Of a stretch of DNA of 64,000 nucleotides, positions 1 to 8,829 are shown piece by piece (within the stretch, counting starts at the first letter, position 1; each line of letters begins with the position of its first letter). The translations under genes were made by a program, and so were the position numbers. This DNA is from Leptospira tipperaryensis (GTDB taxonomy: Bacteria; Spirochaetota; Leptospiria; Leptospirales; Leptospiraceae): positions 2,656,001-2,720,000 of the forward strand of contig NZ_CP015217.1 in NCBI RefSeq assembly GCF_001729245.1, given 5' to 3'. The notes below the pieces were generated by a model. The model ran no database searches and was not told the DNA's origin. It saw only the letters and a program-made list of their open reading frames with translations.

Positions 1-204
1 GATTGTAACTTTGCTCTCGCCACAGGAACTATCGTCGGCTGGTTGATCTATATGCCTTATCTTGGATTCAGGGGAAACAGGGAAGATCAGCTCAATCAAC
101 TCGGTCGAATTGCTCTATTAGAATTTTCTGAAAAACTAAAGTCTTCCGTCGAAAAATCGTCCTCTCCAAACCCGGATAAAAAAGTTAGGACTTCTCATCC
201 ATGA
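1..204 (+). CDS. C-terminal fragment of an unknown protein
   Basis: An open frame enters from the left edge and ends at a TGA at 202-204, giving 67 visible residues. A hydrophobic stretch around residues 5-20 (ALATGTIVGWLIYMPYLGF) is followed by a polar tail rich in Lys and Ser. The stop overlaps the ATG of the next gene by four bases (ATGA), so the two are probably translationally coupled. The fragment is too short for me to assign a family. Confidence 0.6.
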   Translation, partial: DCNFALATGTIVGWLIYMPYLGFRGNREDQLNQLGRIALLEFSEKLKSSVEKSSSPNPDKKVRTSHP

Positions 205-1085
205 ATCGAAGTTTTAAAACGTTTGGCGCTCTTCTACTCCTCCTATGTATTTTCTCTTCAATCGGTTGTTCCTATTCGGTGGAAAAAAAATACGTCTTTG
301 CAAAACCGTATTATCCGAACGAAAACTACTTCGACGAAAACAATCCTCAGTTTGAAGAAGGAGAACCTTACTGGCTCTTGGATTTTTTGGGCAACGTCTT
401 CGGCTCTTTGACAAAACTCATTCTCTGGAATAAAAAAATGAACAGTCATAGCATCTCCGAAGAAACCAAAAAATATCTAATGGATTACATTCGAGAGAAC
501 AATCTCAAAGACGTCAAAGTTCGTTTTAATCAGTATTCTCCCTGGAGCGATTTGAAACAGCTCTGGAAATCGGATACGGTTCATCCCGTCTTAAAATATA
601 CCCTGGGAATCGTTAGCTGGTTTCTCTCTACCCTCATCCCCGAAAGACTCTTCGCGGGTTTTATTTTCGGAGGCGGAGATCATTACAATCCTTATACAAA
701 CACGATCAATATCTACAGCGATCTTCCCTCGGTCGTATTACACGAAGGCGGGCACTCCAAAGACTTCGCGATGAGAAAATACAAATCTTTGTATAGCCTT
801 GGATATTCGATTCCATTTTTAGGAGCCCTCTATCCGGAAGCAAGAGCATCGGATGATGCACTCCGTTACCTCAGACACAAATGTGATAAGAAGAATGAAC
901 TTCTCGCCTACAGAACGTTATACCCCGCTTATTCCACCTATGCAACTGGCTCGCTTTTAGGATCCGCCGGTCAGTATCTTGGTTTGTTTTCCTCGATTCC
1001 GGGACATATCACTGGATATAGAAAAGAAAAACGGGTAGAAAAAGAAGAGATTCCGGAATGCAAATTACTCGAAGAGATAAAGTGA
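201..1085 (+). CDS. Putative lipoprotein with HEGGH metalloprotease-like motif
   Basis: A 294-residue protein with an N-terminal hydrophobic segment and a plausible lipobox (SSIGC, Cys23), so probably a lipoprotein. Residues 181-185 read HEGGH in the context VVLHEGGHSKDFA, which fits the HExxH zinc site of gluzincin peptidases. About 28 residues downstream, EARASDDAL (from Glu213) resembles the segment that supplies the third zinc ligand in M48-like enzymes, although the usual E-x3-D spacing is not exact. Hydrophobic stretches around 130-157 and 198-210 could be membrane-associated. It is coupled to the preceding frame by an ATGA overlap. Seen: the motif and the lipobox. Inferred: zinc peptidase activity. 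It could instead be a non-catalytic relative. Confidence 0.75.
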   Translation: MNRSFKTFGALLLLLCIFSSIGCSYSVEKKYVFAKPYYPNENYFDENNPQFEEGEPYWLLDFLGNVFGSLTKLILWNKKMNSHSISEETKKYLMDYIRENNLKDVKVRFNQYSPWSDLKQLWKSDTVHPVLKYTLGIVSWFLSTLIPERLFAGFIFGGGDHYNPYTNTINIYSDLPSVVLHEGGHSKDFAMRKYKSLYSLGYSIPFLGALYPEARASDDALRYLRHKCDKKNELLAYRTLYPAYSTYATGSLLGSAGQYLGLFSSIPGHITGYRKEKRVEKEEIPECKLLEEIK

Positions 1086-1192
1086 GTTTTTTACCTCTGT
1101 GATTTGATTCAAATTTATTCCTTATTAAAAAATGATTTTACGGGAAACAGAAATATTCAATCTTCTATTTTTAGGAGATTTCATTTTTCACC

Positions 1193-2005
1193 ATGTTCAA
1201 AAATAAAAAAACGTTTTCATTATTCTTTGTTTGTATTGTCATTTTTTTCGCTTCGTGCACTTCGAAAAAATACTATTCGATTCGTTCTAATCAGATTCAA
1301 AGTTCGATAAAGGAAGAAAATATTTTATTAGTCCGACCGTTATTAGCCTCGGACTTAGCCGGTTACAAGAAAACGGAGATGGCATTTGAAAATAATGCTT
1401 TCGTTGGATTTATTCATTTCACTGGAGGACTCATCCGAGTGCAGAAGGATTTTGGTGTACAGGTAGAATCCAAAAATAAAGAATTTAAAGGACAAACAGA
1501 ATTAAAGCCGATGGTTCTCAATTGGTTGGAAAAAAGCCTTTCAGAAATCTTAAAAACGAAAAATAAACCGATAAAGATCGCAACAGTAAAACAACCATTT
1601 TCGAAAGTGAATACGGTTAAAAACTACGAACTTAGCCCCGACAACGGACAGGACAATATCAACGTTCCGAACATTCATTTTGTCTTTGAAGAAGCATCCA
1701 AAGAATTCAATCAAGTCTTAACAGCAGAAAATGTAAGATTTGCTGTGGTTCCCATCATACAGCAATACTACGCACATTCCGGCGGTTGGTTCAATGGCCA
1801 AGACTGGGGTTGCTTAGCAGGAATCCGTACAGGAATTCAAATTATAGTATATGATACCAAAGATAAAAAAATCGTTTTTGATTCCTTTGTCTCAAGGAAG
1901 TGGGTTGCGCAAGCTAAAAGCGGAGTAAATGAAAACGAATATCAGATTGAATTTTTGAAGTTACAAAAACAGAATAACGAAGACTTCGCTAACTTAATCG
2001 AGTAG
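1193..2005 (+). CDS. Hypothetical lipoprotein
   Basis: A 270-residue protein that I do not recognise. It starts with a basic n-region (MFKNKK), a hydrophobic core and a lipobox-like FFASC (Cys22), so it is probably exported and lipidated. The middle is polar, with a Gly/Trp-rich segment (HSGGWFNGQDWGCLAG) around residue 200 followed by beta-like sequence. Its AT content looks higher than that of the housekeeping genes nearby. It is separated from the upstream lipoprotein by about 110 bp and ends before a strong hairpin terminator. No enzymatic motif is seen. Confidence 0.75.
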   Translation: MFKNKKTFSLFFVCIVIFFASCTSKKYYSIRSNQIQSSIKEENILLVRPLLASDLAGYKKTEMAFENNAFVGFIHFTGGLIRVQKDFGVQVESKNKEFKGQTELKPMVLNWLEKSLSEILKTKNKPIKIATVKQPFSKVNTVKNYELSPDNGQDNINVPNIHFVFEEASKEFNQVLTAENVRFAVVPIIQQYYAHSGGWFNGQDWGCLAGIRTGIQIIVYDTKDKKIVFDSFVSRKWVAQAKSGVNENEYQIEFLKLQKQNNEDFANLIE

Positions 2006-2040
2006 CCAACCTAAAAAAGTTTACGAATTTATTTTTTAAT

Positions 2041-2071
2041 AAAAGCCGTCCTTTTTATTGGGACGGCTTTT
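2041..2071. terminator. Bidirectional Rho-independent terminator
   Basis: A perfect 11-bp stem (AAAAGCCGTCC with GGACGGCTTTT) around a 9-nt loop lies between two convergent lipoprotein genes. The A-run on the left arm and T-run on the right arm suit termination in both directions. Confidence 0.9.
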
Positions 2072-2116
2072 ATTAGCGGATTTTATTCCCTAACGTAATT
2101 TAAGTAAATGGGACAT

Positions 2117-2854
2117 TTACTTTTTCTTCGGGGTAACCGCTGTTTTACCAGCTATTGCGACTCGAGGTCCTGTAAACTTAACTCCAGTTCCTCTAACGGT
2201 CGCACATGCATTTGAAGTAACTCCACCAAAGGTAATATACTTCAGTATTCGAGACGCTGCTTTCTCATCATAATCTACCTTAACATCAATTAAGGCATCA
2301 GCACTAAGATTTTCCAAGGCTTTGAAAAGCGCAATGTTAAATGCATCTCTTTGATCGATCGTGCTACCTTTGCGAATTGGATTCTGATCTCTTTCAGACT
2401 CGACACCAAGATACTGAGCAAGATAAATCTCTCGCCTATCTCGCCTATCTGATAAATTGCTGTTTGTTGTCCCTAATACAGCAAGAGACTCGTTCCAAAT
2501 ATCATAGGCAAAATAGCCAATATCTTCGTACACTTTCCAAATGGCTTTTAAAAGAATCGCCCCAGGAACTCTACTTTCGTTTAATCCCCCTATATCAGCA
2601 TAATCATTTCGATTATTTTCAAACAACACTGGGTTCGATTCTTCAAAAGATGCATATCTTTTTAAATTTGCCACAGTCGTTCGATGAAAGGGGTCATCAA
2701 AAGAGCATCCTTTTCCGGAAGTCTCTCCAAGAATCTCATAACCCAATTTCGCAAGCCTTAAGTCAGGCGTACGAAGCTCGTTTCCCGATACTTTGGATTT
2801 GTACACACACCCAATAAGGAGGGTGCCTAATAGGATCGCTATTAGAATTCTCAT
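2117..2854 (-). CDS. Lipoprotein, longer paralogue of the downstream neighbour
   Basis: A 245-residue predicted lipoprotein with signal MRILIAILLGTLLIGC (Cys16). It shares a pattern with the next gene on the same strand: LRLA..x..ETSGKxC near the N-terminus, a helix containing FKALENL..A, a short beta region, then CATVRGTGVK..GP near the C-terminus. Compared with that 135-residue paralogue it carries roughly 110 extra residues in the middle. The domain resembles the short TRL-type lipoprotein family, but I cannot confirm this by eye. Only 15 bp separate the two genes, so they are probably co-transcribed (2870..3277 first). Function unknown. Confidence 0.75.
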   Translation of the reverse strand: MRILIAILLGTLLIGCVYKSKVSGNELRTPDLRLAKLGYEILGETSGKGCSFDDPFHRTTVANLKRYASFEESNPVLFENNRNDYADIGGLNESRVPGAILLKAIWKVYEDIGYFAYDIWNESLAVLGTTNSNLSDRRDRREIYLAQYLGVESERDQNPIRKGSTIDQRDAFNIALFKALENLSADALIDVKVDYDEKAASRILKYITFGGVTSNACATVRGTGVKFTGPRVAIAGKTAVTPKKK

Positions 2855-2869
2855 GCGAACCCCCTAGGA

Positions 2870-3277
2870 TTATTTAGAAGCTACTGGTCCGTTTTTCAGA
2901 GTAATCGCGCGAGCTTTAACGGTTACACAGGAATGAGTTCCAATTACGTAGTTTGTAGACTCAGATTCATATTTTGGATTAACAATATAAGTCGCTGTTT
3001 CTAATTTTGAAAGTGCATCAAATTGCGCTTCTGCTGTTAAAGATCCAGTAACTCCATTTCCAATAAAACCGAAATTTCCACCGAAAACACTAGATCCAAT
3101 TACGTGGAAAAGAAAAAATCCGCAAGCTTTTCCAGAAGTTTCAGCACCTACAGTATAATCCGCTTCAGCAAGTCTCAATACGGAAGTCCCAACTTCAGGA
3201 GCCTCTTTGTATTTGTAAGTACAGTTTGCCACGGTTACAGCTGCAACTGTCATAAGAACCAAAATTGATTTTTTCAT
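2870..3277 (-). CDS. Small TRL-like lipoprotein
   Basis: A 135-residue protein with a clear signal peptide and lipobox (VANC, Cys19). The mature part has ETSGKACGFFLFHVIG, a helix AEAQFDALSKLETA and a C-terminal strand pair containing CVTVKARAI. It matches the layout of the neighbouring 245-residue gene, so the two look like tandem duplicates of which one later gained an insert. It is the first gene of the pair, with a 939-bp gap upstream. TRL-like lipoproteins have no established enzymatic activity, and none is proposed here. Confidence 0.8.
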   Translation of the reverse strand: MKKSILVLMTVAAVTVANCTYKYKEAPEVGTSVLRLAEADYTVGAETSGKACGFFLFHVIGSSVFGGNFGFIGNGVTGSLTAEAQFDALSKLETATYIVNPKYESESTNYVIGTHSCVTVKARAITLKNGPVASK

Positions 3278-4216
3278 TCAATAGCCTCATTCAATAATTT
3301 TCCATAAGAAAAGAATAAATAAGGAATATGTCAATACAATTTGAGCCGAATTCTATAAATGGCCCCTAAGTAGGTCGAAAAATTCTCCCGCAACGTATTT
3401 CTGAAATTACTTCATTAAATTACGTAAAAAAAAATAAAGATGGCTTAACGTTCCGCAGGCCGGTGTATAACTCAAATTGGGGATATTACAAAGCTAATCT
3501 ATCGATTCCATTTAAAATTTAGTTAAGAAAAGGTACCTCATTCGCAATTCAATACAACCTTTTTCAGTCTCTTTAAGACTTCGATTCCAAAACCAAGCTG
3601 AAATTACTCAGGATTTTTGACTTAAATAAACTGACAAAGCGATTCGAATCTAAGAATGCACCCTCTTCACCTAGAGTGAAACTCTAAAAGATATCCCCCG
3701 GATCTTCATATTTAACTTAGAATTCCTCTTTTAAGTCAGTTAAGATTTCTCAATTTTTTGCAAATATTCAAATCCTTCCGATTTTCTTTTAAGAAAGAAT
3801 ATCGAAAGACAGAAAAACCCACTCCCCAATTTAAAAGCTGCAAGATATTTACATTTAAAGCTCCTCACCGGAAGTAATTTTGAATAGTCATTACATGCAA
3901 ATTTCTGAATTTTCTTAAGGCCCTGATTCCTTATCAAACGAATTCGGCTTCAATATTAATACAACGCTCGGTTTTCCTCACTGAGTTTTTATCTATGTGC
4001 GCGAGATTTGAAGACAAGAGAAAATGCCTATTTTGTAAGTTCTCGAAAACTCAGAAAATAAAGCGGCCTGAAAGTCTTTTTTTAACTACACAAGTTTTGA
4101 ATTTTGATATGACCGCTCGACGATATCGGAGTAAAGGAGATTCTAAATCCATTTTCGATCGTTTACCGAAAATTTCTTAGAGAAATAGATTTGGCAATCC
4201 GCGCCTCCTCCATGAA
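3278..4216. other. Long AT-rich intergenic gap, no gene found
   Basis: A 939-bp AT-rich stretch between divergent genes. Short open frames exist on both strands (3740..3937 minus, 3995..4180 plus), but neither has a ribosome binding site or protein-like composition. The one compositionally odd patch is a GC-rich segment at 3442-3474 (GGCTTAACGTTCCGCAGGCC and onward). It faintly recalls one arm of an integron attC site, but I cannot find the paired arm. The gap may be decayed coding or mobile DNA. Confidence 0.5.
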
Positions 4217-4690
4217 ATGGGAATTGCAATGAATATCGAACTCACACGCGAACAATACGAAGCCCTTCTTAAGTCCTTGGCGATCACCCGCTTTCTCTAT
4301 CACTCGATCTTAGAGGAAGAAGAGCCGGCTCCCGATCGTCTGGATTCGTATGATGCCTACGAAGACATGGAACAACAAGTTCTTTCCTATGCAAAGGCCT
4401 TGGAAGTTTCCCACTTGGTCTCGTATGATAGTGAGGAAGAGCTTCACTACCTTACGAGAGAGTTCGAAGAAAAGACTGACATTTCGGATTTAATCACCGA
4501 ATACCAAGATAGCATCTTCTGGGACGAACTCGTTCAAAGATTGGCAGGAAGAGATTTTACGCGAACTTATACCGAAGCCGAAATCAAAGGAATGGCGATC
4601 GAAGAAAGAATCGAAAAGGAAGCTCCCTTTATTTCGAAGTATGAGGAAATTTTTACAGAGTCCGGAATCGAGCACCTGGAAATCAAATAA
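4217..4690 (+). CDS. Hypothetical acidic protein
   Basis: A 157-residue soluble, strongly acidic protein. It looks mostly helical: MNIELTREQYEALLKSLAIT, an EEEEP segment near residue 36, DAYEDMEQQ, then YDSEEELHYLTREFEE. There are no membrane segments or catalytic motifs. Two in-frame ATGs (4217 and 4229) are possible starts. The second gives the more natural N-terminus MNIELTREQ, but neither has a strong Shine-Dalgarno sequence. It converges with the ABC exporter operon, whose last stop lies 2 bp away. I do not recognise the family. Confidence 0.75.
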   Translation: MGIAMNIELTREQYEALLKSLAITRFLYHSILEEEEPAPDRLDSYDAYEDMEQQVLSYAKALEVSHLVSYDSEEELHYLTREFEEKTDISDLITEYQDSIFWDELVQRLAGRDFTRTYTEAEIKGMAIEERIEKEAPFISKYEEIFTESGIEHLEIK

Positions 4691-4692
4691 AC

Positions 4693-5502
4693 TTAAGTCC
4701 CGGTCGATTCGTATCTTTTTTGTCCTTTTTTCCAAAGAAATAAGGATCCGAAAAAAAGAAAACAACCGACCGGGAAATTCAAATATATAAAGAAAGGATG
4801 AAATAAGGAATCGCTATTCTTATCCAAAAAATAGTGAGCCGGATAAAAATTAACGAACCCTAAAGGAAGTAGGAACGTTAAAAGAATTCGAATCGACATA
4901 TTGTAGATATTCATCGGATACATCATAAATTCACGACTCGAAAAAATAAACAAATGTACTAAAGAATAATTCTGAATCGCATAGAACGCGATCGACGCGA
5001 TCGCGATTCGAATTCCCGCCAAAATCATCGCACTCCCAAAAACGACCAAAAACAACATACAAATCTTAGCAAAAGTCCATTCAATATTTGTAAACTGATT
5101 GGCGGCGATAAACGTAATCACTCCCAAAATCAAATGAAGAAGCCCGGTAATATCGAAATGGTTCATCAATACCTGACCGATCGGGGAAAGCGGCCTCAAA
5201 AGATATCGATCGTATCCTCCGTCCCTTACCAAGGATCCGAATTCTACCATTCCTGAAAATACCGAAGCTACGATTCCTTGCGCAAAAATCAAAAGACTAT
5301 AAAGGAATGCGATTTCGCCCCTTGTCCAACCTCCGATGGAAACGAACTTGGAAAGTAGAATAAAAATCGTAGCCGCCTGCGCGGAATAATAGATGAGCAA
5401 GGTCACGAGATAAATCCAAAAACTCGCCTTATACTCCATATGCGATTGAACGGAAGAGACGGCTAACTTGAGATATGTTTTGAAGGAAGCAAACAAAATC
5501 AT
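4693..5502 (-). CDS. ABC-2 type transporter permease (second subunit)
   Basis: Integral membrane subunit of an ABC exporter. From the chosen ATG it has 269 residues and about six hydrophobic segments. The layout fits the ABC2_membrane_6/DUF990-like permeases found in pairs next to a DrrA-like ATPase (YKASFWIYLVTLLIYYSAQ, FGSLVRDGGYDRYLLRPLSP). The VRDG..D..LLRPL segment aligns with the conserved KIKNGTIVFDLLKPI segment of its partner. The frame is open further upstream, but I start at 5502. That ATG overlaps the preceding gene's stop as ATGA and has AGGAGG just before it. It is the last gene of a three-gene operon. The substrate is unknown. Confidence 0.85.
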   Translation of the reverse strand: MILFASFKTYLKLAVSSVQSHMEYKASFWIYLVTLLIYYSAQAATIFILLSKFVSIGGWTRGEIAFLYSLLIFAQGIVASVFSGMVEFGSLVRDGGYDRYLLRPLSPIGQVLMNHFDITGLLHLILGVITFIAANQFTNIEWTFAKICMLFLVVFGSAMILAGIRIAIASIAFYAIQNYSLVHLFIFSSREFMMYPMNIYNMSIRILLTFLLPLGFVNFYPAHYFLDKNSDSLFHPFFIYLNFPVGCFLFFGSLFLWKKGQKRYESTGT

Positions 5503-6281
5503 CCTCCTGCCAATTCCAGACGTTTTAATCCGGAAAGATAGATTGCGGAAGCGCTTATGGTAAGAATCCCAATCATCAGAAAATATCGAGCGATCAATTC
5601 TCCGAATTCCATTCCGATCGGCTGCGAGGTTAATACTTGAGTCGGATAATAATATAGATAAGCGAAGGGAAGCCAAGAAGAGATATTTCGTAAAAATTCA
5701 GGAAAAAGATCGAGTGGAATGACGGCTCCGGAAAACAAAGTGATCAATGCAAAGTAAAGAAGGAAGAAGGAAAACACTTCCGTAAAATAGAAAGATAAGG
5801 ATGAGATCATAAAACCGATCAGAAAAAAAATAAAAAACGCCAAGGTATAAACGCATACAAAGGAAAGAAGAGAAGTAATTTGCGGAAAGAATCTAAGATC
5901 TAAAACCGTATACGCAAGAATTAAAAGCGGAAGCGATCTCGAAAGAAGATGATAAATACTGACTCCGATCGTATCCGCAAAGACGATCAACGGAAAACGA
6001 ATCGGTTTTAAAAGGTCAAAGACGATTGTTCCATTCTTAATTTTGGAAGATACAAGACCGTCCTGTCTTCCAAAAGAAACCTTGATCAAAGTCGAGATAA
6101 CCGCGTATAAAATCAGAGATTCTCGAGTTCTTCCCCCTTCCAGATCGTTTCCCGAAACCGATTGCCAAACCGAAGTTAGAATCGCGAGATACAAAACCGC
6201 GTTCAGAACTCCCGTAAAATATTCGAGCCGATACGTGGAAGACCTCTGAAACGCTTTGGAAATAACTTTTAGATAAAGCAT
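5499..6281 (-). CDS. ABC-2 type transporter permease (first subunit)
   Basis: A 260-residue membrane protein with about six transmembrane segments, paralogous to the downstream permease. The two probably form a heterodimeric channel driven by the ATPase encoded just upstream. The conserved cytoplasmic stretch KIKNGTIVFDLLKPIRFP typifies this permease class. Its ATG shares one base with the ATPase stop (TGATG), and its own stop overlaps the next start (ATGA), so all three genes are translationally coupled. Transport direction (export) is inferred from the family. No substrate clue is visible. Confidence 0.87.
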   Translation of the reverse strand: MLYLKVISKAFQRSSTYRLEYFTGVLNAVLYLAILTSVWQSVSGNDLEGGRTRESLILYAVISTLIKVSFGRQDGLVSSKIKNGTIVFDLLKPIRFPLIVFADTIGVSIYHLLSRSLPLLILAYTVLDLRFFPQITSLLSFVCVYTLAFFIFFLIGFMISSLSFYFTEVFSFFLLYFALITLFSGAVIPLDLFPEFLRNISSWLPFAYLYYYPTQVLTSQPIGMEFGELIARYFLMIGILTISASAIYLSGLKRLELAGG

Positions 6282-7258
6282 CAGGGTTTTTCCCCGTAGA
6301 TCTGTTTGATAACGGTAGCGAGATCGGGTTTTTTAAAATTGATTTCGGTTATCTCCAGACCGGAAGAACTCAAAAAAGAAAGAAGTCGATTCAAAGACTC
6401 CCCTTCCTTTACTACGATACTCGCGTGATTGGGTGATCCGTTCTGAATCCAAGTAAACTCGGAAGGAAGTTTTAAAACGGCCTCTCCTCTGTATTGAAGC
6501 TCGACTACATTATCCGTTCCTCCCAATCCTCGAAAAGAATTCAGATCCCCGTCAAAACGAATTTTTCCGTGATCGATGAGAATGATCCTTTTTGCGAGAT
6601 ATTCTATATCTTGAACGTCGTGAGTTGTCAAAAGAATCGTGACTTTTTCTTCCTGGTTGATGGTCCGAATAAACTCTCTTACTTTTTCTTTTACAAGAAC
6701 ATCAAGTCCGATCGTTGGTTCGTCCAAAAACAACACTCGAGGAAAGTGAAGAAGACTCGCCGCGATCTCCGCCTTCATCCTCTGACCCAAGCTCAGCTTT
6801 CTGACCTGCTGTTGAAAAAATTCTTGAAGTCCCAGGAGATCGTTAAACATCTCCATTCTCTTTTTGTAATCTTTCGTTTCGATTTTATAGATGGATCTAA
6901 GGAGATCAAAGGATTCCCCGACGGGAAGATCCCACCAGAGCTGGGTCTTTTGTCCGAAAACGACTCCGATTTGTTTTGAATTCTCCCTTCTGTCCCTAGA
7001 GGGATCGAGACCAAAGATCCGAATTTCTCCTTGATCGGGAGTCAAGACCCCGGTCAATAATTTAATGGTAGTGGATTTACCGGCGCCGTTGGGACCGATA
7101 TATCCGAGAAATTCCCCGGGTTGAATTTCAAAGGATACATTTTCCACCGCGTGGATGATTTCTTTTTTTGTATAGAAGAGTGAACCGATGGCTCCCAAGA
7201 GTCCGGGTTTTCTCTTGGAGATTTGAAAGGATTTCTGAAGGTTTTTGACTGTGATCAA
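6281..7258 (-). CDS. ABC transporter ATP-binding protein (DrrA-like)
   Basis: A 325-residue nucleotide-binding subunit of an ABC-2 exporter. Visible motifs are Walker A GPNGAGKST (around residue 58), a Q-loop region VVFGQKTQLWW, signature LSLGQRMKAE, Walker B VLFLDEPTIGLD and the H-loop TTHD. The segment FGQKTQLWWDLPVGESF and the roughly 80-residue C-terminal extension fit the daunorubicin-resistance ATPase-like group that pairs with DUF990-type permeases. It is the first gene of a tightly overlapping operon with two permeases and runs divergently from the RlmD-like gene 118 bp away. Confidence 0.92.
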   Translation of the reverse strand: MITVKNLQKSFQISKRKPGLLGAIGSLFYTKKEIIHAVENVSFEIQPGEFLGYIGPNGAGKSTTIKLLTGVLTPDQGEIRIFGLDPSRDRRENSKQIGVVFGQKTQLWWDLPVGESFDLLRSIYKIETKDYKKRMEMFNDLLGLQEFFQQQVRKLSLGQRMKAEIAASLLHFPRVLFLDEPTIGLDVLVKEKVREFIRTINQEEKVTILLTTHDVQDIEYLAKRIILIDHGKIRFDGDLNSFRGLGGTDNVVELQYRGEAVLKLPSEFTWIQNGSPNHASIVVKEGESLNRLLSFLSSSGLEITEINFKKPDLATVIKQIYGEKP

Positions 7259-7376
7259 AGAATCTAACTCCGACCTATATCAGACCAAGTTTGTTATCAA
7301 AGTAGAGTAAAAAATTGCAGTTGATCTCGAAAACAAGCGATTTACAGAGTTTCGCTCGCTCCTAACCTGACCTAAA

Positions 7377-8741
7377 ATGGAAATCGATCCGGATCTCGAA
7401 AGAAATAAAGGACTTCTCCCCTCCCAGGTCGAAAAAATCCGACCCAATCTCCGAGGCGTTCTCGTTTTCGAAAAAAATCAAATCGAAGTCCCCTACTCCT
7501 TACCAGGAGATCTTTACAACGTTACTCTCTTTAAAAAGAAACGAAGAAAGCCTTCCGCAAAACTCGAGTTAGTTTCTCAAGTTCCAAGAACCGTGACCCC
7601 TCCTTGTCCCGCATTCACTCGCTGCGGAGGTTGTTCGGCTCAACACATTCCTTACGAAGAACAATTTTTATTAAAGACATCTTCTCTTTCCCAAAGTTAT
7701 CAAAAAGATTTCGGAGTCGTTCCGATTTTGATTCCGGCAACAACAATCTACCATTACAGAAATCGAATGGACTTTTCGGTCTTTCCCGGACCGATCGTAG
7801 GACAGAGAGAATCCGGTTCTTTTCGTTACGTCGTAGATTTAGAATCTTGTTTTATACAAAGTCCGGAAGCCAACGCCGAGCTCGAACGATTTCGAAATCT
7901 CATTCAAGAATTTTCGAGTCTTCCTTACGACCGAAGAGAAGATTCCGGATTCTTAAAATACTTAACGCTTCGAAAAGCAAGAAACACCAATGAGCTCATG
8001 TCCATTCTCACATTCGTAGAAGAATTTAAAGACACGGAAGAAGAATTACGATTTGCCGAAGCTTGTAAAAAATCTCTCCAAGCGGATCATCTTCTCTTTT
8101 GTTTCAATCGAAGAAAGGGAGAAGTTTCCGCCATGGGAGAAATCAAAATTCTCAGAGGAAAAGATTCGTATCTGGAGCTCGTAGCAAATAAGGAATTTCG
8201 GGTTCCCTTTGATTCTTTCTTTCAACCGAATCCTACCGGATTTCAACCGATCTTGGATTTTATTCAAAACGAAATTCCGGAATCTTCGGAACATCTCATC
8301 GATCTCTTTTGCGGTTCCGGTTTTTTTAGCAGAATTCTCGCGAACCGTTTTCAAAAGATCACGGGGATCGATTCTATCGAAAGTTCTCTGGAGATCGCAC
8401 GCAAACAAATGCAAACGGACTTTCCGGAAGTTTCTTTCTCTTATCTTCGAGAAGATCTCTTTTCCAAAAAAGCCGCGGATGGTCTGGAAAAACTTTTCCA
8501 AGGGGATGAGGAGAATCTTCTCATCGCGGATCCTCCTCGTGCGGGTTTGGGCGAATTTGTAATCGAAGCCTTAAAGAATTCTAAGATTTCTTCCTTCCTC
8601 TATGTTTCCTGTAATCCTTCTTCTCAAAAAGATGATCTCTGGAAACTGAAAGATCACTTTCAAATTCAGAAGATTCTCGTTACGGATCCCTATCCTCAAA
8701 CTCCTCATTTGGAGTCCGTGGCTCTTTTGAAATCAATTTAG
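7377..8741 (+). CDS. rlmD: 23S rRNA (uracil-5-)-methyltransferase, RlmD/RumA family
   Basis: A 454-residue SAM-dependent RNA m5U methyltransferase. An N-terminal TRAM-like region ([22 protein letters not shown]) precedes an iron-sulfur cluster motif with Cys77, Cys83 and Cys86 ([10 protein letters not shown]). A likely fourth Cys lies near residue 162. The C-terminal Rossmann domain has [15 protein letters not shown] for SAM binding, DPPRAG, and the catalytic cysteine in [10 protein letters not shown]. The Fe-S motif separates it from TrmA. RlmD (U1939) and RlmC (U747) cannot be told apart by eye, so the symbol is provisional. It is monocistronic or leads into the SpoIID gene 88 bp downstream. 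Confidence 0.85.
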   Translation: MEIDPDLERNKGLLPSQVEKIRPNLRGVLVFEKNQIEVPYSLPGDLYNVTLFKKKRRKPSAKLELVSQVPRTVTPPCPAFTRCGGCSAQHIPYEEQFLLKTSSLSQSYQKDFGVVPILIPATTIYHYRNRMDFSVFPGPIVGQRESGSFRYVVDLESCFIQSPEANAELERFRNLIQEFSSLPYDRREDSGFLKYLTLRKARNTNELMSILTFVEEFKDTEEELRFAEACKKSLQADHLLFCFNRRKGEVSAMGEIKILRGKDSYLELVANKEFRVPFDSFFQPNPTGFQPILDFIQNEIPESSEHLIDLFCGSGFFSRILANRFQKITGIDSIESSLEIARKQMQTDFPEVSFSYLREDLFSKKAADGLEKLFQGDEENLLIADPPRAGLGEFVIEALKNSKISSFLYVSCNPSSQKDDLWKLKDHFQIQKILVTDPYPQTPHLESVALLKSI

Positions 8742-8829
8742 ATTCTCCAAAAATCCAAAAATCTCTGCAGGGATTTGGAATTCCCAACGATATTTAAGAA
8801 GAGAGATAGACGTATCTCCAGGAATTCCA

